A stretch of 64,000 nt of DNA from DTHT01 sp037444625 (GTDB lineage Bacteria > Acidobacteriota > Terriglobia > Bryobacterales > Bryobacteraceae), in the NCBI GenBank assembly GCA_037444625.1, contig JBBIMA010000020.1:3284-67283 (forward strand), read 5' to 3'. The notes beneath the pieces were generated by a model, which worked only from the letters and a program-made list of their open reading frames with translations, was not told the origin of the DNA and searched no databases. Of this stretch, positions 37,649 to 46,085 are shown piece after piece (positions within the stretch are counted from its first letter, which is position 1; the number at the start of each line of letters is the position of its first letter). A program made the position numbers and the translations under genes.

Positions 37649-38964
37649 CGCGGCCCTCCCTCCCGCGCCGCGCGGATGCGGAAAGTCTCCGCCTGGCCGA
37701 CGCGGGCGATGGGCATGACGAATTCGGAGTTGCGCAGCAGCGGCGATTCGTCCAGAAGCTTCAGCAGGCCGGCGGCTTGCTCGGCGTCGCCCGCCAGGGT
37801 GACCGCCTCGCGCGTGATTTCGAGCTGGGCCAGCCAGGCAGGCGGCGCCAGGCGGCGGGTCAACTCGGCCAGTAGCTCCAGATCCGCCCGGGAGCGCAGC
37901 CGGAACTCGTCCAGCAGGCGTGTACGGGCGCGGGCGGTCTGGATGGCCCGGTCCAGTTCGGCCGCTTTGCGCGCCTCGGGCTCCAGGCGAGCGATTTCGG
38001 CCCGCAGCCTCGCCAGGTAACGGCGGTCCTCCACGGGGCGCACGGCGGCCAAGCCGGCGCCCAGCAGGAGCAGGAGCACGGCCAGCGCGGCCGTAGGGGC
38101 GTAAAGAGCCCGGGAGCTGGCGGCGCGGTGCTCCGGGGGCAGGAGGTTGAGGGGGAGAGCCAGCCTGGGGCAAGCGCCCGTGAGGGCGGCGGCGTAGGCC
38201 AGGGCGTGGCGGGCCAAATCAAAATCGGCCGGAAATGTCCGAGGCCGCGGCAGCCGCTCCCCCAGCTCCTCACCGGCCGCCTGCTCCAGGCGCAGCTCGG
38301 CCGCCGCCATCGCCGCCGCCCGTTCGCGGCTCGCGGGAAACTCAGCCGAAAACACCGGCCGCGCCGGGCTTTCCCCGTACACCTCCACTCCCTCCTCGCC
38401 CTCGCGCACGGCTACGAACCCCTCTGCCGGACCCTCGCCCAGCAGGCGCAACGCCGAGTACAGCGCGGCGGCCGAGAAGCTGAAGGCGGCCGCCTTCACG
38501 CCCGCTTCGGCCAGCAGGCTCACGTAGCCGGCCACGGTCTCCCGCCGGGCGATGCCCACCACCACCGATTCCGAGCCGTCCAGCCGCGCCCACACCCAGG
38601 CCGCCTCATCCTCCGGGTAGGGATGCAGGGCCTCGATCTGGAAACCGACCGCCGAGGCCAGCTCGCGCCGAGGCACCCCCGGCAGCGACAGCAGCCGCAC
38701 GATCACCTCGCGCCGGGGCAGCAGCACCGTAGCCGCCAGATGTCCCAGGCCCAACCGCTTGAGGAACGCGGCGTACTCGGCGCCCCATTCCGCCGCCGGG
38801 CGTTCGCGAAAGCCCGCGATCACGGTCGCCCCGAGCACCTTGATTCCCGTGGGACGCACCCGCACCGCCGCCACGCGCAGATCGCGCGCGCCGACCTCGA
38901 TGCCCACGCCGGCGCCGATCGCCAGCCACCTGCGCAGCGCCGCTTTGCCGCTCGCCCCGGTCAT
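37645..38964 (-). CDS. gspL: Type II secretion protein GspL (PilM-PilN-like fusion)
   Basis: A 439-residue protein. Residues about 15-260 are an actin-like PilM/GspL cytoplasmic domain (IGAGVGIEVGARDLRVAAV, LLPRREVIVRLLSLPGVPR). One transmembrane helix follows near 285-310 (LYAPTAALAVLLLLLGAGLA). Then come a coiled coil (LARLRAEIARLEPEARKAAEL) and a PilN-like periplasmic domain (LTRRLAPPAWLAQLEI, LKLLDESPLLRNSEF). It links the ATPase GspE to the membrane platform. It starts 6 nt after gspK. Confidence 0.88.
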   Translation of the reverse strand: MTGASGKAALRRWLAIGAGVGIEVGARDLRVAAVRVRPTGIKVLGATVIAGFRERPAAEWGAEYAAFLKRLGLGHLAATVLLPRREVIVRLLSLPGVPRRELASAVGFQIEALHPYPEDEAAWVWARLDGSESVVVGIARRETVAGYVSLLAEAGVKAAAFSFSAAALYSALRLLGEGPAEGFVAVREGEEGVEVYGESPARPVFSAEFPASRERAAAMAAAELRLEQAAGEELGERLPRPRTFPADFDLARHALAYAAALTGACPRLALPLNLLPPEHRAASSRALYAPTAALAVLLLLLGAGLAAVRPVEDRRYLARLRAEIARLEPEARKAAELDRAIQTARARTRLLDEFRLRSRADLELLAELTRRLAPPAWLAQLEITREAVTLAGDAEQAAGLLKLLDESPLLRNSEFVMPIARVGQAETFRIRAAREGGPR

Positions 38965-38970
38965 GGCTTC

Positions 38971-39993
38971 TCACATCGCGGGCGCCGGCGGCCAGGGCTG
39001 CTGGCCGGCCGCGAGCGCCCAGGCGTTGTCGTACCAGCGCAACACGTGATACGTGCGGTCCCAGCCCGGCGGCAGCCGCTTGATGGTGGCGGCTACCGAG
39101 CGGCGCAGATCCGAGAGGCCCCCGCCCGCCGTGCGCAGCCGCGCCGTGGCGCGCAGGGTGAAGATCGTGTTGCCGCCGATGCCCAGCCGGTGGAACCCGG
39201 GCTCGGCCGCCAGCGGCTCCAGTTGCCGCATGTCGCGGATGGGCGCCCGGCTTCTGGTCTGAAGGAGCCACTGGAGAGCTGCGGGACTCAACCCCACGGC
39301 CGCCAGCAGGGGCGCCGGGGCCGTGTTGACGTCCACCCGGCCGCCGCCCCCGTAGACCGTCACGCAGTCGCGGAAGCCGCCTCGCGGCCAGAGCCGGCCC
39401 TCGGCATCCGCCGCGTAGTCGCCGTAGAAGAGATCCGCCGTCATGCCCTTCACCAGCAAGGCTTCCTCAACCTCTTCGAAAGACGCATGGCGGGCGCGAA
39501 AAGACGGATTCAGCCCCAGGTAATATTGGTCGAACGGGCTGGGCTGCGCCGCCGGGCTGCGCCAGTCCAGGATCGCCAGGGCGATCTCGCGGGCCCGTTC
39601 CGGTTCGGCGCCCAACTGGATCAACAAAGCGTAGAGATCCTCCGCCGGGGCGGTGTTCAGATTCAGCTTGGCGCCCTCCGGAATGATCTCGACCATTGCA
39701 TCGCCGGCGGGAAACTGAAAATACAACCGGGAGCGCCAGGGAGCCCAATAACGCGGCGCACCGTCGGGCCCCGTGGGGCCGGGCCCCCAGTCCATGTACA
39801 GGATGGCGCGCTCGATGGCCCCGGCGGCCAGATAGTAGGCCCGCAGGCCGTCCAGCGCGGTGGCGCTCCGCTCGGTCTCGGCGCGCACCGTGGCGGCGAC
39901 CGAGAAGGCGATGGCCGACAGCGCGGCCGTCAGCCAGAGCACGGCCAGCAGCGCACCGCCTCGCTTGCCTGGGTTGCGCCTCTCAGTCCACAT
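38971..39993 (-). CDS. gspK: Type II secretion minor pseudopilin GspK
   Basis: A 340-residue protein with a pseudopilin N-terminus: basic leader ending in G, then GALLAVLWLTAALSAIAFSV. The conserved Glu5 is absent, as is normal for GspK, which caps the pseudopilus tip. The large alpha domain (LNLNTAPAEDLYALLIQLG, VDVNTAPAPLLAAVGLS) matches GspK helix-hairpin-like repeats. Its start lies inside the gspJ end (11 nt overlap). Confidence 0.93.
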   Translation of the reverse strand: MWTERRNPGKRGGALLAVLWLTAALSAIAFSVAATVRAETERSATALDGLRAYYLAAGAIERAILYMDWGPGPTGPDGAPRYWAPWRSRLYFQFPAGDAMVEIIPEGAKLNLNTAPAEDLYALLIQLGAEPERAREIALAILDWRSPAAQPSPFDQYYLGLNPSFRARHASFEEVEEALLVKGMTADLFYGDYAADAEGRLWPRGGFRDCVTVYGGGGRVDVNTAPAPLLAAVGLSPAALQWLLQTRSRAPIRDMRQLEPLAAEPGFHRLGIGGNTIFTLRATARLRTAGGGLSDLRRSVAATIKRLPPGWDRTYHVLRWYDNAWALAAGQQPWPPAPAM

Positions 39994-40717
39994 AGTCGGT
40001 CAGAGGAATCTTGTTGACGCGCACCGCCGCCGCCAGCTCGATCGGCTGGAGCTTCGAGCGGTCCGGCTCGAGCGGCGCCATCTGGATGCGGATCGCGCTG
40101 GGCCACTGGGGCAGCACCCAACGCGCCAGCCACCGCTCGGGCGCGGGCGGGGGCGGGCTTTCACGATACAGAAAGCGGCAATAGGCGAGGCGGTCGGCCA
40201 GCACGAAGGAGGCCGGCCCGACCTCGATGGGGCGGAACAGCGGCGCCGGAGCGCCCGACAGCGGATCCGGCCCCGTACCCAGGCAGAAAGCCCCCGCGCC
40301 CAGCGGGCCGGTGTAGAGGTGCTCGTTGACCACCAGCCGCACGCCTTGTCCCTGCTCCCCGGGGATGACCTGGTATTCCAGAATGCGCGGATAGCCTCGC
40401 CATCCTTCGGCCAGCGAATAGGCCGAGACGAAGCGCATGGATTGCGGCTCGCCCTGGAAAAAGGGCATCTTGACGCGCGGCCGGTCGGGCGCCGGCAGGC
40501 ACTCAGCCACCACCGGGATGAAGCCTGCGATCTGCTCTTCCAGGATGCGCTGGGCGCGGGCCGCCCGCCGGTTGTCCAGCAGCCGGCGATCGGTCCGCTG
40601 AAAGGCGTCCAGGCCGACGCGCAGGGCCGCCAGCAAGCCGGCCGAAAGCAGGCTGAGCAGCGAGACCGCAATCAGCAGCTCCAGCAGCGTGACGCCGCGC
40701 TGCCGCCGCGTCCTCAC
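39983..40717 (-). CDS. gspJ: Type II secretion minor pseudopilin GspJ
   Basis: A 244-residue pseudopilin. The prepilin peptidase site is RRQRG|VTLLELLIAV with Glu5, followed by a hydrophobic helix and a beta-sheet domain. The start is GTG at 40717, its GTGA overlapping the gspI stop; the longer upstream frame has no pseudopilin leader. It forms the tip complex with GspI and GspK. Confidence 0.9.
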   Translation of the reverse strand: MRTRRQRGVTLLELLIAVSLLSLLSAGLLAALRVGLDAFQRTDRRLLDNRRAARAQRILEEQIAGFIPVVAECLPAPDRPRVKMPFFQGEPQSMRFVSAYSLAEGWRGYPRILEYQVIPGEQGQGVRLVVNEHLYTGPLGAGAFCLGTGPDPLSGAPAPLFRPIEVGPASFVLADRLAYCRFLYRESPPPPAPERWLARWVLPQWPSAIRIQMAPLEPDRSKLQPIELAAAVRVNKIPLTDYVD

Positions 40718-41154
40718 GGTTGCGCCTCCCCGGCCGAGATCAGATCGGCGGGCGCCAGCACGCCCCGCCGGTAGGCCTCCAGGCGGAGGGAGCGCCGCCG
40801 GTCCTCCCCCGCCGTCCACCAGATCTCCAGCTCGATGCGTTCCAGCAGGGCGGCGCCCGGTCCGGCCTTGGGCTGCATCTCGAAGGGCGTCACCCGGGCC
40901 CGCCAGCCCGCGCGGACGCCGCCGGTGAGCGACCGGTCGAACTCGCCGCCGATCACGGCGAACTTGGGCAGGCGCGGATCCAGCAGCAAGGCGTCCATCT
41001 GGCGCCGGGCCAGCAGCGCCGCCCGGTCGGCTTCCGTCAGCCGGGAGGCGTTGCGCAGGGAGGTGGAAAGATTGGCCAGCAAGCTCACCACGGCGATGCC
41101 CATGATGGTCGTGGCCACCAGCATCTCCAGCAGCGTGAAGCCGCGGCGCCTCAT
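40714..41154 (-). CDS. gspI: Type II secretion minor pseudopilin GspI
   Basis: A 146-residue pseudopilin with the peptidase site MRRRG|FTLLEMLVAT and Glu5. The downstream domain has the GspI-type pattern (AALLARRQMDALL, FDRSLTGGVRAGWRARVTPF, ERIELEIWWTAGEDRRRSL). Its ATG overlaps the gspH stop by 4 nt. Confidence 0.88.
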   Translation of the reverse strand: MRRRGFTLLEMLVATTIMGIAVVSLLANLSTSLRNASRLTEADRAALLARRQMDALLLDPRLPKFAVIGGEFDRSLTGGVRAGWRARVTPFEMQPKAGPGAALLERIELEIWWTAGEDRRRSLRLEAYRRGVLAPADLISAGEAQP

Positions 41155-41633
41155 GGGGCGGCCTCCCCGGCCCGGATGCGCGGAACGCCCGTGATCGGAT
41201 CCAGGCTCACGATGCGCCGTGCGCCCCGGCGGTTGCGCAACTCCAGGCTGATGCGCGGCGCCGTCCCTCCGGGCAGCAGCAGGAAGCGGCGCGGGCCTTC
41301 CTCCTCCTGGGGCAAGGCGGGTTCCAGGGCGGCGATCCGGACTCCTTCGTCCAGCTCGAGGGAACGCTCGAAGCCGGGTTCGGCGGAGCGCACCCGCAGC
41401 CGGTTCTCCCGGGGCCAGACGGTCAGCTCGACCGCTTGCTGGCGCCGCTCGGCCCGGTTCAGCGCGCTGTTGAACAGGGCGGCGATGCGGTTGGCCGCGG
41501 CGGTGAGCCGCAGCGAGTCCACACCCGCGCCCACGGCCGGAAAGCTGATGCCCACCAGCAGGGAGACCAGCGCCACTACGATCAGCAGCTCGAGCAGGGT
41601 GACGCCGCTCAGGGCCGCGCGGGGCCGCCTCAT
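41151..41633 (-). CDS. gspH: Type II secretion minor pseudopilin GspH
   Basis: A 160-residue pseudopilin with peptidase site ALSG|VTLLELLIVVALV, Glu5, and a beta-rich GspH/FimT domain (NRIAALFNSALNRAERRQQ, VELTVWPRENRLRV). The start at 41633 overlaps the gspG stop by 4 nt, favouring it over the longer frame. Confidence 0.88.
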   Translation of the reverse strand: MRRPRAALSGVTLLELLIVVALVSLLVGISFPAVGAGVDSLRLTAAANRIAALFNSALNRAERRQQAVELTVWPRENRLRVRSAEPGFERSLELDEGVRIAALEPALPQEEEGPRRFLLLPGGTAPRISLELRNRRGARRIVSLDPITGVPRIRAGEAAP

Positions 41634-42094
41634 TGACTCTTCCAGCTCACGATGTCGGCGTTGATGCCCTCGCCGCCGGGCTGGCCGTCGGCGCCGTAGC
41701 TGATGATGTCGGGCTCGTCGCCGTGCTCGCCCGGATAGCGGTACACGTAAGGCCGTCCCCAGGGATCCACCGGGATCTCCTGGGGCAGATAGGGCCCCTG
41801 CCACTGGGTGACGCCCTGGGGCTGGACCCGCAAGGCCTGAAGGCCCTGTTCGGTGGTCGGGTACAGGCCGGTGTCCAGCTTGTAGGCGCCCAGGGCGGTC
41901 ATGAACGCGTTGATCTGGGCCCGGGCGGCCGTGATGCGCGCCGTGTCGGTGCGGCGCAGCATCCGGGGCACCACCAGGCCCGCGAACAGGGCGATGATGG
42001 TGACCACCACGAGCATCTCGATCAGCGTGATGCCCGCCTGCCGTCGCCTCGAATCGTTTCCCGTCGCCGGAGGATTGCTTGCTTGTCGCTTCAC
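41630..42094 (-). CDS. gspG: Type II secretion major pseudopilin GspG
   Basis: A 154-residue major pseudopilin. The peptidase site is RRRQAG|ITLIEMLVVV with Glu5. The globular domain carries the GspG hallmarks LDTGLYPTTEQGLQAL, VDPWGRPYVYRYPGEHG and the calcium-loop type DGQPGGEGINADIVSW. It polymerises into the pseudopilus that drives secretion. A 27-residue-class hydrophobic helix follows the cleavage site. It starts 4 nt inside the end of gspF. Confidence 0.96.
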   Translation of the reverse strand: MKRQASNPPATGNDSRRRQAGITLIEMLVVVTIIALFAGLVVPRMLRRTDTARITAARAQINAFMTALGAYKLDTGLYPTTEQGLQALRVQPQGVTQWQGPYLPQEIPVDPWGRPYVYRYPGEHGDEPDIISYGADGQPGGEGINADIVSWKSQ

Positions 42095-43299
42095 AGGGCC
42101 ACCTCATTGATGCTGGTGATCGCCAGCAGCATGCTCAATACCAGTATGCCCACCATCACGCCCATCACCAGGATCACCAGCGGCTCGAACAGCGAGGTGA
42201 ACCGCCGGATGGCGGCGCGCGTGTCGTTTTCGTAGATTTCCGCCATGCGGCCGAACATCTGATCCAGCCGCCCGGTTTCCTCGCCCACGCTGAGCAGGTG
42301 GGCGGCCAGGGCGGGAAACTGCCCGCTCTTGCGCACCGGCCCGGCGATGCCTTCACCCCGCTTGACGCCCTGGGCCACCGCCTCCAGCGAGCGGGCCATC
42401 CGCCGGTTGGCCAGGATGGCGGCCGCGATGTGGAGCGACTGCACCAGCGGCACGCCGTTGGCGGTCAGCGTCTCCATGGCCCGGGCGAAGCGCGAGGGCT
42501 CGGCCCGCCGCAGCGCCTCGCCCAGCAGGGGCAGGCGCAGGCGGAAGCCGTCCCACCACCAGCGGCCGGCGGGGGTGCGCACGTAGGCCCGCAGCCCCGC
42601 CCCGCCCGCCGCCAGCGCCGCCGGCGCCAGCCAGCCGTAGGTCTTCACCAGGCGGCTGGCCTCCAGCAGGATTTGCGTGGCCAGAGGCATTCGCAAGCGC
42701 GATTCCTCGAAGACCTGGGCGAAGCGCGGCACCACGAAGTACAGCATCAGGGTGATCGAGGCCAGACCTACCACGACCAGCAGGGCCGGGTAGATCATCG
42801 AGGAGAGGATGTAGTTGCGCAGTTCGTCGCGCGTGCGCTCGAACTCGGCCAGTCGCTCGAAGACCGGCGCCAGCGCCCCGCCCGCCTCCCCGGCGCGCAC
42901 GATGTTGACGTACAGCTCGGAGAAGTACTCCGGGTGGGCGGCCAAACTGTCGGCCAGCGGTTTGCCGCCCTTGAGGATGCGCAGGACGTCCTCCGTCACC
43001 AGCCGGAACTCGGCCCGTTCGCTGAGCTCCGAGGTGACGGCCAGGGCCCGGTCCAGCGGCACGCCCGCCCCCAGCAAGGTGGCCAGCTCCTGGGTGAACA
43101 ACAGCACGTCGCGGCGGCGCCCGCGCCGGAAGGCCGGCAGGCGCAAGCCCCAGGCCTTCTTCGGCTCCCGGCCGACGTAGACCGGGATCAGGCCCTGTCG
43201 GCGCAGCTCGCGCGCCACCTCGCGCTCGCTCTGGCCGCTGAGCGTGCCGCTGCGCAGCTTGCCGTCCGGAGCCACCGCGCGGAAGTAAAAGCCGGCCAT
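42091..43299 (-). CDS. gspF: Type II secretion inner-membrane platform protein GspF
   Basis: A 402-residue polytopic protein of the GspF/PilC family with two repeated T2SSF domains (FTQELATLLGAGVPLDRAL and FARAMETLTANGVPLVQSL) and three transmembrane helices (YILSSMIYPALLVVVGLASI, LAPAALAAGGAG, LVILVMGVMVGILVLSMLLA). The start at 43299 shares one base with the gspE stop (TGATG); the longer upstream frame is a shadow of gspE. Confidence 0.96.
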   Translation of the reverse strand: MAGFYFRAVAPDGKLRSGTLSGQSEREVARELRRQGLIPVYVGREPKKAWGLRLPAFRRGRRRDVLLFTQELATLLGAGVPLDRALAVTSELSERAEFRLVTEDVLRILKGGKPLADSLAAHPEYFSELYVNIVRAGEAGGALAPVFERLAEFERTRDELRNYILSSMIYPALLVVVGLASITLMLYFVVPRFAQVFEESRLRMPLATQILLEASRLVKTYGWLAPAALAAGGAGLRAYVRTPAGRWWWDGFRLRLPLLGEALRRAEPSRFARAMETLTANGVPLVQSLHIAAAILANRRMARSLEAVAQGVKRGEGIAGPVRKSGQFPALAAHLLSVGEETGRLDQMFGRMAEIYENDTRAAIRRFTSLFEPLVILVMGVMVGILVLSMLLAITSINEVAL

Positions 43300-44936
43300 C
43301 AGAACCCCTGGGTCACGCGCAGCACTTCCTCGGCGGTGGTCAGGCCGGCGCGCACTTTCAGCCAGCCGTCCTCCGCCAGCCGGCGCATGCCGTTGCGGCG
43401 GGCGGCGGCGGTGAGGGTCCCGGCGTCGGCGTTCTGCATGATCAGGGAGCGCAGCTCGTCGTTGAGTTCCATGAGCTCGAAAATGCCGATGCGCCCCGAG
43501 TAGCCGGTGAGGAAACAGCGCGGACAGCCGGCCCCGCGCCAGCTCTCGATGAGCTGGCCGTCCGGGGTGCGTTTCCTTCCGGCGGGCTGCTTGCAATCCG
43601 GACAGATCAGCCGCACCAGGCGCTGGGCCAGCACGGCCACCAGGGTCGAGCTGAGCAGGTAGTTCTCGACCCCCATGTCGGTGAGGCGCGTGACGGCGCT
43701 GGGGGCGTCGTTGGTGTGCAGCGTCGAGTAGACGAAGTGGCCGGTGAGGGCGGCCCGGATGGCGATGTCGGCCGTCTCGCGGTCGCGGATCTCGCCCACC
43801 ATGATGACGTCCGGATCCTGGCGGACGATGTGGCGCAGCCCGCTGGCGAAGGTCAGCCCGATCTGGGGATTGACGTGGATCTGGTTGATGCCGTCCATCT
43901 GGTATTCGACCGGGTCCTCGATGGTGATGATCTTCTTGTCGGGCTGGTTGATGCGCTTGAGGGCGGAATACAGGGTGGTGGATTTGCCCGAGCCGGTGGG
44001 CCCGGTCACCAGGAAAATGCCGTGGGGCAAGGAGGTGAAGTGCTCCATGCGGCGCAGCATGTGCTCGTCGAAGCCCAGCCGGGCCAGATCGTAGAAATCG
44101 CCCGCCGAGCGGTCGAGCAGGCGCATGACCACGCTCTCGCCGTAGAGGGTGGGCAGGGTGGAGACGCGCAAGTCCACCTCGCGCCCCAGGACCTTGATCT
44201 TGATGCGCCCGTCCTGGGGCAGGCGGCGTTCGGCGATGTTCAGCCGGGCCATCAGCTTGACGCGCGAGATGATGGCCGCCTTCAGCTCGCGGGGCGGCGG
44301 CTCCTGGTTGTAAAGCACGCCGTCAATGCGGTAGCGCACTCGAAACTCGCGCTCGAAGGGCTCCAGGTGAATGTCGCTGGCGCGCTTCTCCAGGGCGGAG
44401 GCGATCAGGGCGTTGACCAGGCGGATGACCGGCGCCTCGCTGGCCATGTCGCGCAACTGCTCGAGATCCTCCTCCCGCTCGCCGACCGCGGCCGGGCCCT
44501 CGGCCGCCTGACGTTCCGCCTCGCCGTAATACTTCTCGATGGCGTCCAGGATCTCGGACTCGGCCGCCAGGGCGGTCTCCACCGCCAGCCCGGTGAAGCC
44601 GCGGACCGCCGAGACGGTCTCGAAATCCAGCGGGTCGGCCATGGCGATGGTCAGGGAGGCGCCTTCCTGGGCCACCGGGATGAAGCGGCACTGCCGCATG
44701 AAGCGGGGCGAGAGGCCCTCGACCTCCGGAGTCACGGGCGGCGGGCCGTCCAGGCTGACCAGCGGCACGCCGAGCTGCTCGGAAAGCGCCGCCAGCACGT
44801 CCCGCATGGCGACGAAGCCCAGGTCCACCAGGATCTTGCCGATCTTGTCGCCGCGCTCGCGCTGGATCTCGAGCGCCCGGGCCAGGTCCTCCTGGGAAAT
44901 CAGCCCCCGCGCGATGAGCATTTCCCCCAGCCGCAT
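43299..44936 (-). CDS. gspE: Type II secretion ATPase GspE
   Basis: A 545-residue hexameric ATPase powering the T2SS. The N-terminal MshEN-type domain (MLIARGLISQEDLARALEIQ) is followed by an N2 domain. The catalytic core has Walker A GPTGSGKSTTL near residue 313, the Asp box IEDPVEYQMDG, Walker B VGEIRDRETADIA, and His box LTGHFVYSTLHTNDA. A zinc module lies near the end (CPDCKQPAG...GCPRC). First of the T2SS structural genes; it begins 6 nt after the 177-residue gene. Confidence 0.97.
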   Translation of the reverse strand: MRLGEMLIARGLISQEDLARALEIQRERGDKIGKILVDLGFVAMRDVLAALSEQLGVPLVSLDGPPPVTPEVEGLSPRFMRQCRFIPVAQEGASLTIAMADPLDFETVSAVRGFTGLAVETALAAESEILDAIEKYYGEAERQAAEGPAAVGEREEDLEQLRDMASEAPVIRLVNALIASALEKRASDIHLEPFEREFRVRYRIDGVLYNQEPPPRELKAAIISRVKLMARLNIAERRLPQDGRIKIKVLGREVDLRVSTLPTLYGESVVMRLLDRSAGDFYDLARLGFDEHMLRRMEHFTSLPHGIFLVTGPTGSGKSTTLYSALKRINQPDKKIITIEDPVEYQMDGINQIHVNPQIGLTFASGLRHIVRQDPDVIMVGEIRDRETADIAIRAALTGHFVYSTLHTNDAPSAVTRLTDMGVENYLLSSTLVAVLAQRLVRLICPDCKQPAGRKRTPDGQLIESWRGAGCPRCFLTGYSGRIGIFELMELNDELRSLIMQNADAGTLTAAARRNGMRRLAEDGWLKVRAGLTTAEEVLRVTQGF

Positions 44937-44942
44937 GGCCGT

Positions 44943-45476
44943 TCAGTACTCCTTGACCAGCACGGCGGAGGCGGCGCCCGCCGGGCCCTGCTGCCTCAGC
45001 CGGAGCAACTGCTGGCGCGAAGCTTGCATCAGGATCTGGCCGGGCAGCCCGCTGCGGTCCTCCCAGGAGTAGTAAAACAGCGAGACCGCCAGCACGATCT
45101 GCTCGGCGGGCGGCACCGCCTCCAGCGACGCCGCCGCGTCCAGCAGCATCTCCCGCATGAGCTGCCGCAAGGCGGGCAGCCGCTGCTGTTTCTTCTGGTT
45201 CAGCCGCGCGATCTCTTCCTTGCTCAGGGCGGGGCGGAAGGGCGTCACGGCCGGTCCGGTCACCAGGTTGATCTCCGCCGTCAGCACGGCGCCGTAGCCG
45301 TCCAGATAGACCCCGCGCGTGGTGCCCAGCAGCAGGAAGGGCTCCTCGATGTTGGCTCGCTCCAGGCGGGCATCGAAAATCCGCTCCAGCGCCGCCAGGG
45401 ATTCCCTCAGCAGGCGCGGGCGCTCGGCCGGGGCGGCCGCCAGGGCGGCCAGCAGGCATCCCACCAGCGGGGTCAT
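44943..45476 (-). CDS. Exported protein of unknown function between anti-sigma factor and gspE (177 aa)
   Basis: A short signal-like start (PLVGCLLAALAAAPA) is followed by a mixed alpha/beta body: LLRESLAALERIFDARLERA, EPFLLLGTTRGVYLDGYGAV, TAEINLVTGPAVTPF, LMREMLLDAAASLEAVPP. A late strand reads QIVLAVSLFYYSWEDRSGLP. The ATG overlaps the anti-sigma stop by 4 nt, so expression is coupled. I know no named family. Its position suggests that it senses envelope or secretion state for the sigma/anti-sigma pair (inference). Confidence 0.78.
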   Translation of the reverse strand: MTPLVGCLLAALAAAPAERPRLLRESLAALERIFDARLERANIEEPFLLLGTTRGVYLDGYGAVLTAEINLVTGPAVTPFRPALSKEEIARLNQKKQQRLPALRQLMREMLLDAAASLEAVPPAEQIVLAVSLFYYSWEDRSGLPGQILMQASRQQLLRLRQQGPAGAASAVLVKEY

Positions 45477-46063
45477 CGCAGGCCCCCTTCCAGATTGCCG
45501 GCCAGGTGGATTTGCAGCACGTTCATGCGCTTCTTCAGCACGTTGAAGTTCTCCTCCACCGCCAGCAGGTCGGCCTTGCGCTGGAACTCCATTTCCCGGC
45601 GCACGGCCGCCACCTCCTCTTGCAGACGCCGCCGGTGCCGGGCCTCGGCCTCGGCCATCGCCTGGCGGATGAGCGGCTCCAGTCGCCGCTCGACCTCCGC
45701 GCTGACGCGCCGCTCCAGAGCCGCCGCGTCCGCCGCAGCCGGAGCAGGGGGCGCCGACGGCGAGCTCAGCAGGCCGTGCGCCGTGATGGCCAGCGCCAGC
45801 ACCAGCGCCGAGGCGAAGCCCCAGCGCGGCCCCCAAGCCCACAACCAGCGCCGCCGGCCGGGCGCCGGTTCGGCCACGAAGGCGATGCGCCGCGGGATCT
45901 CCTCCTCCCGCAGGGTCAGCAAGGCCGCCTCGGTCCAGCGCAGCCGCTCGAGCTCCTCCCGGCAAGCCGCGCAGCTTGTCAGGTGCCCCTCGAGCTGAGT
46001 GCGCTCAGCCGGCCCCACTTCGCCCAGCAGGTAAGCTTTCAGATCGAATGCCGCACACTTCAT
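45473..46063 (-). CDS. Zinc-finger anti-sigma factor
   Basis: A 196-residue membrane protein. The N-terminus is a zf-HC2 anti-sigma domain: KCAAFDLKAYLLGEV, then the zinc motif GHLTSCAACREEL. One transmembrane helix lies near residues 80-99 (WGFASALVLALAITAHGLL). The outer part is a long helical/coiled coil (ERRVSAEVERRLEPLIRQAM, RREMEFQRKADLLAVEENF). It would hold the ECF sigma factor, encoded 22 nt upstream, at the membrane until a signal releases it. The coiled coil rather than a folded sensor on the outer side is notable. Confidence 0.9.
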   Translation of the reverse strand: MKCAAFDLKAYLLGEVGPAERTQLEGHLTSCAACREELERLRWTEAALLTLREEEIPRRIAFVAEPAPGRRRWLWAWGPRWGFASALVLALAITAHGLLSSPSAPPAPAAADAAALERRVSAEVERRLEPLIRQAMAEAEARHRRRLQEEVAAVRREMEFQRKADLLAVEENFNVLKKRMNVLQIHLAGNLEGGLR

Positions 46064-46085
46064 TCCACACCCCGTTGAGCCGCGC

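Noticed and set aside
38971..39993. Missing Glu5 in the GspK pseudopilin as a possible defect
   Set aside because: Lack of Glu5 is normal for GspK and not a sign of damage.
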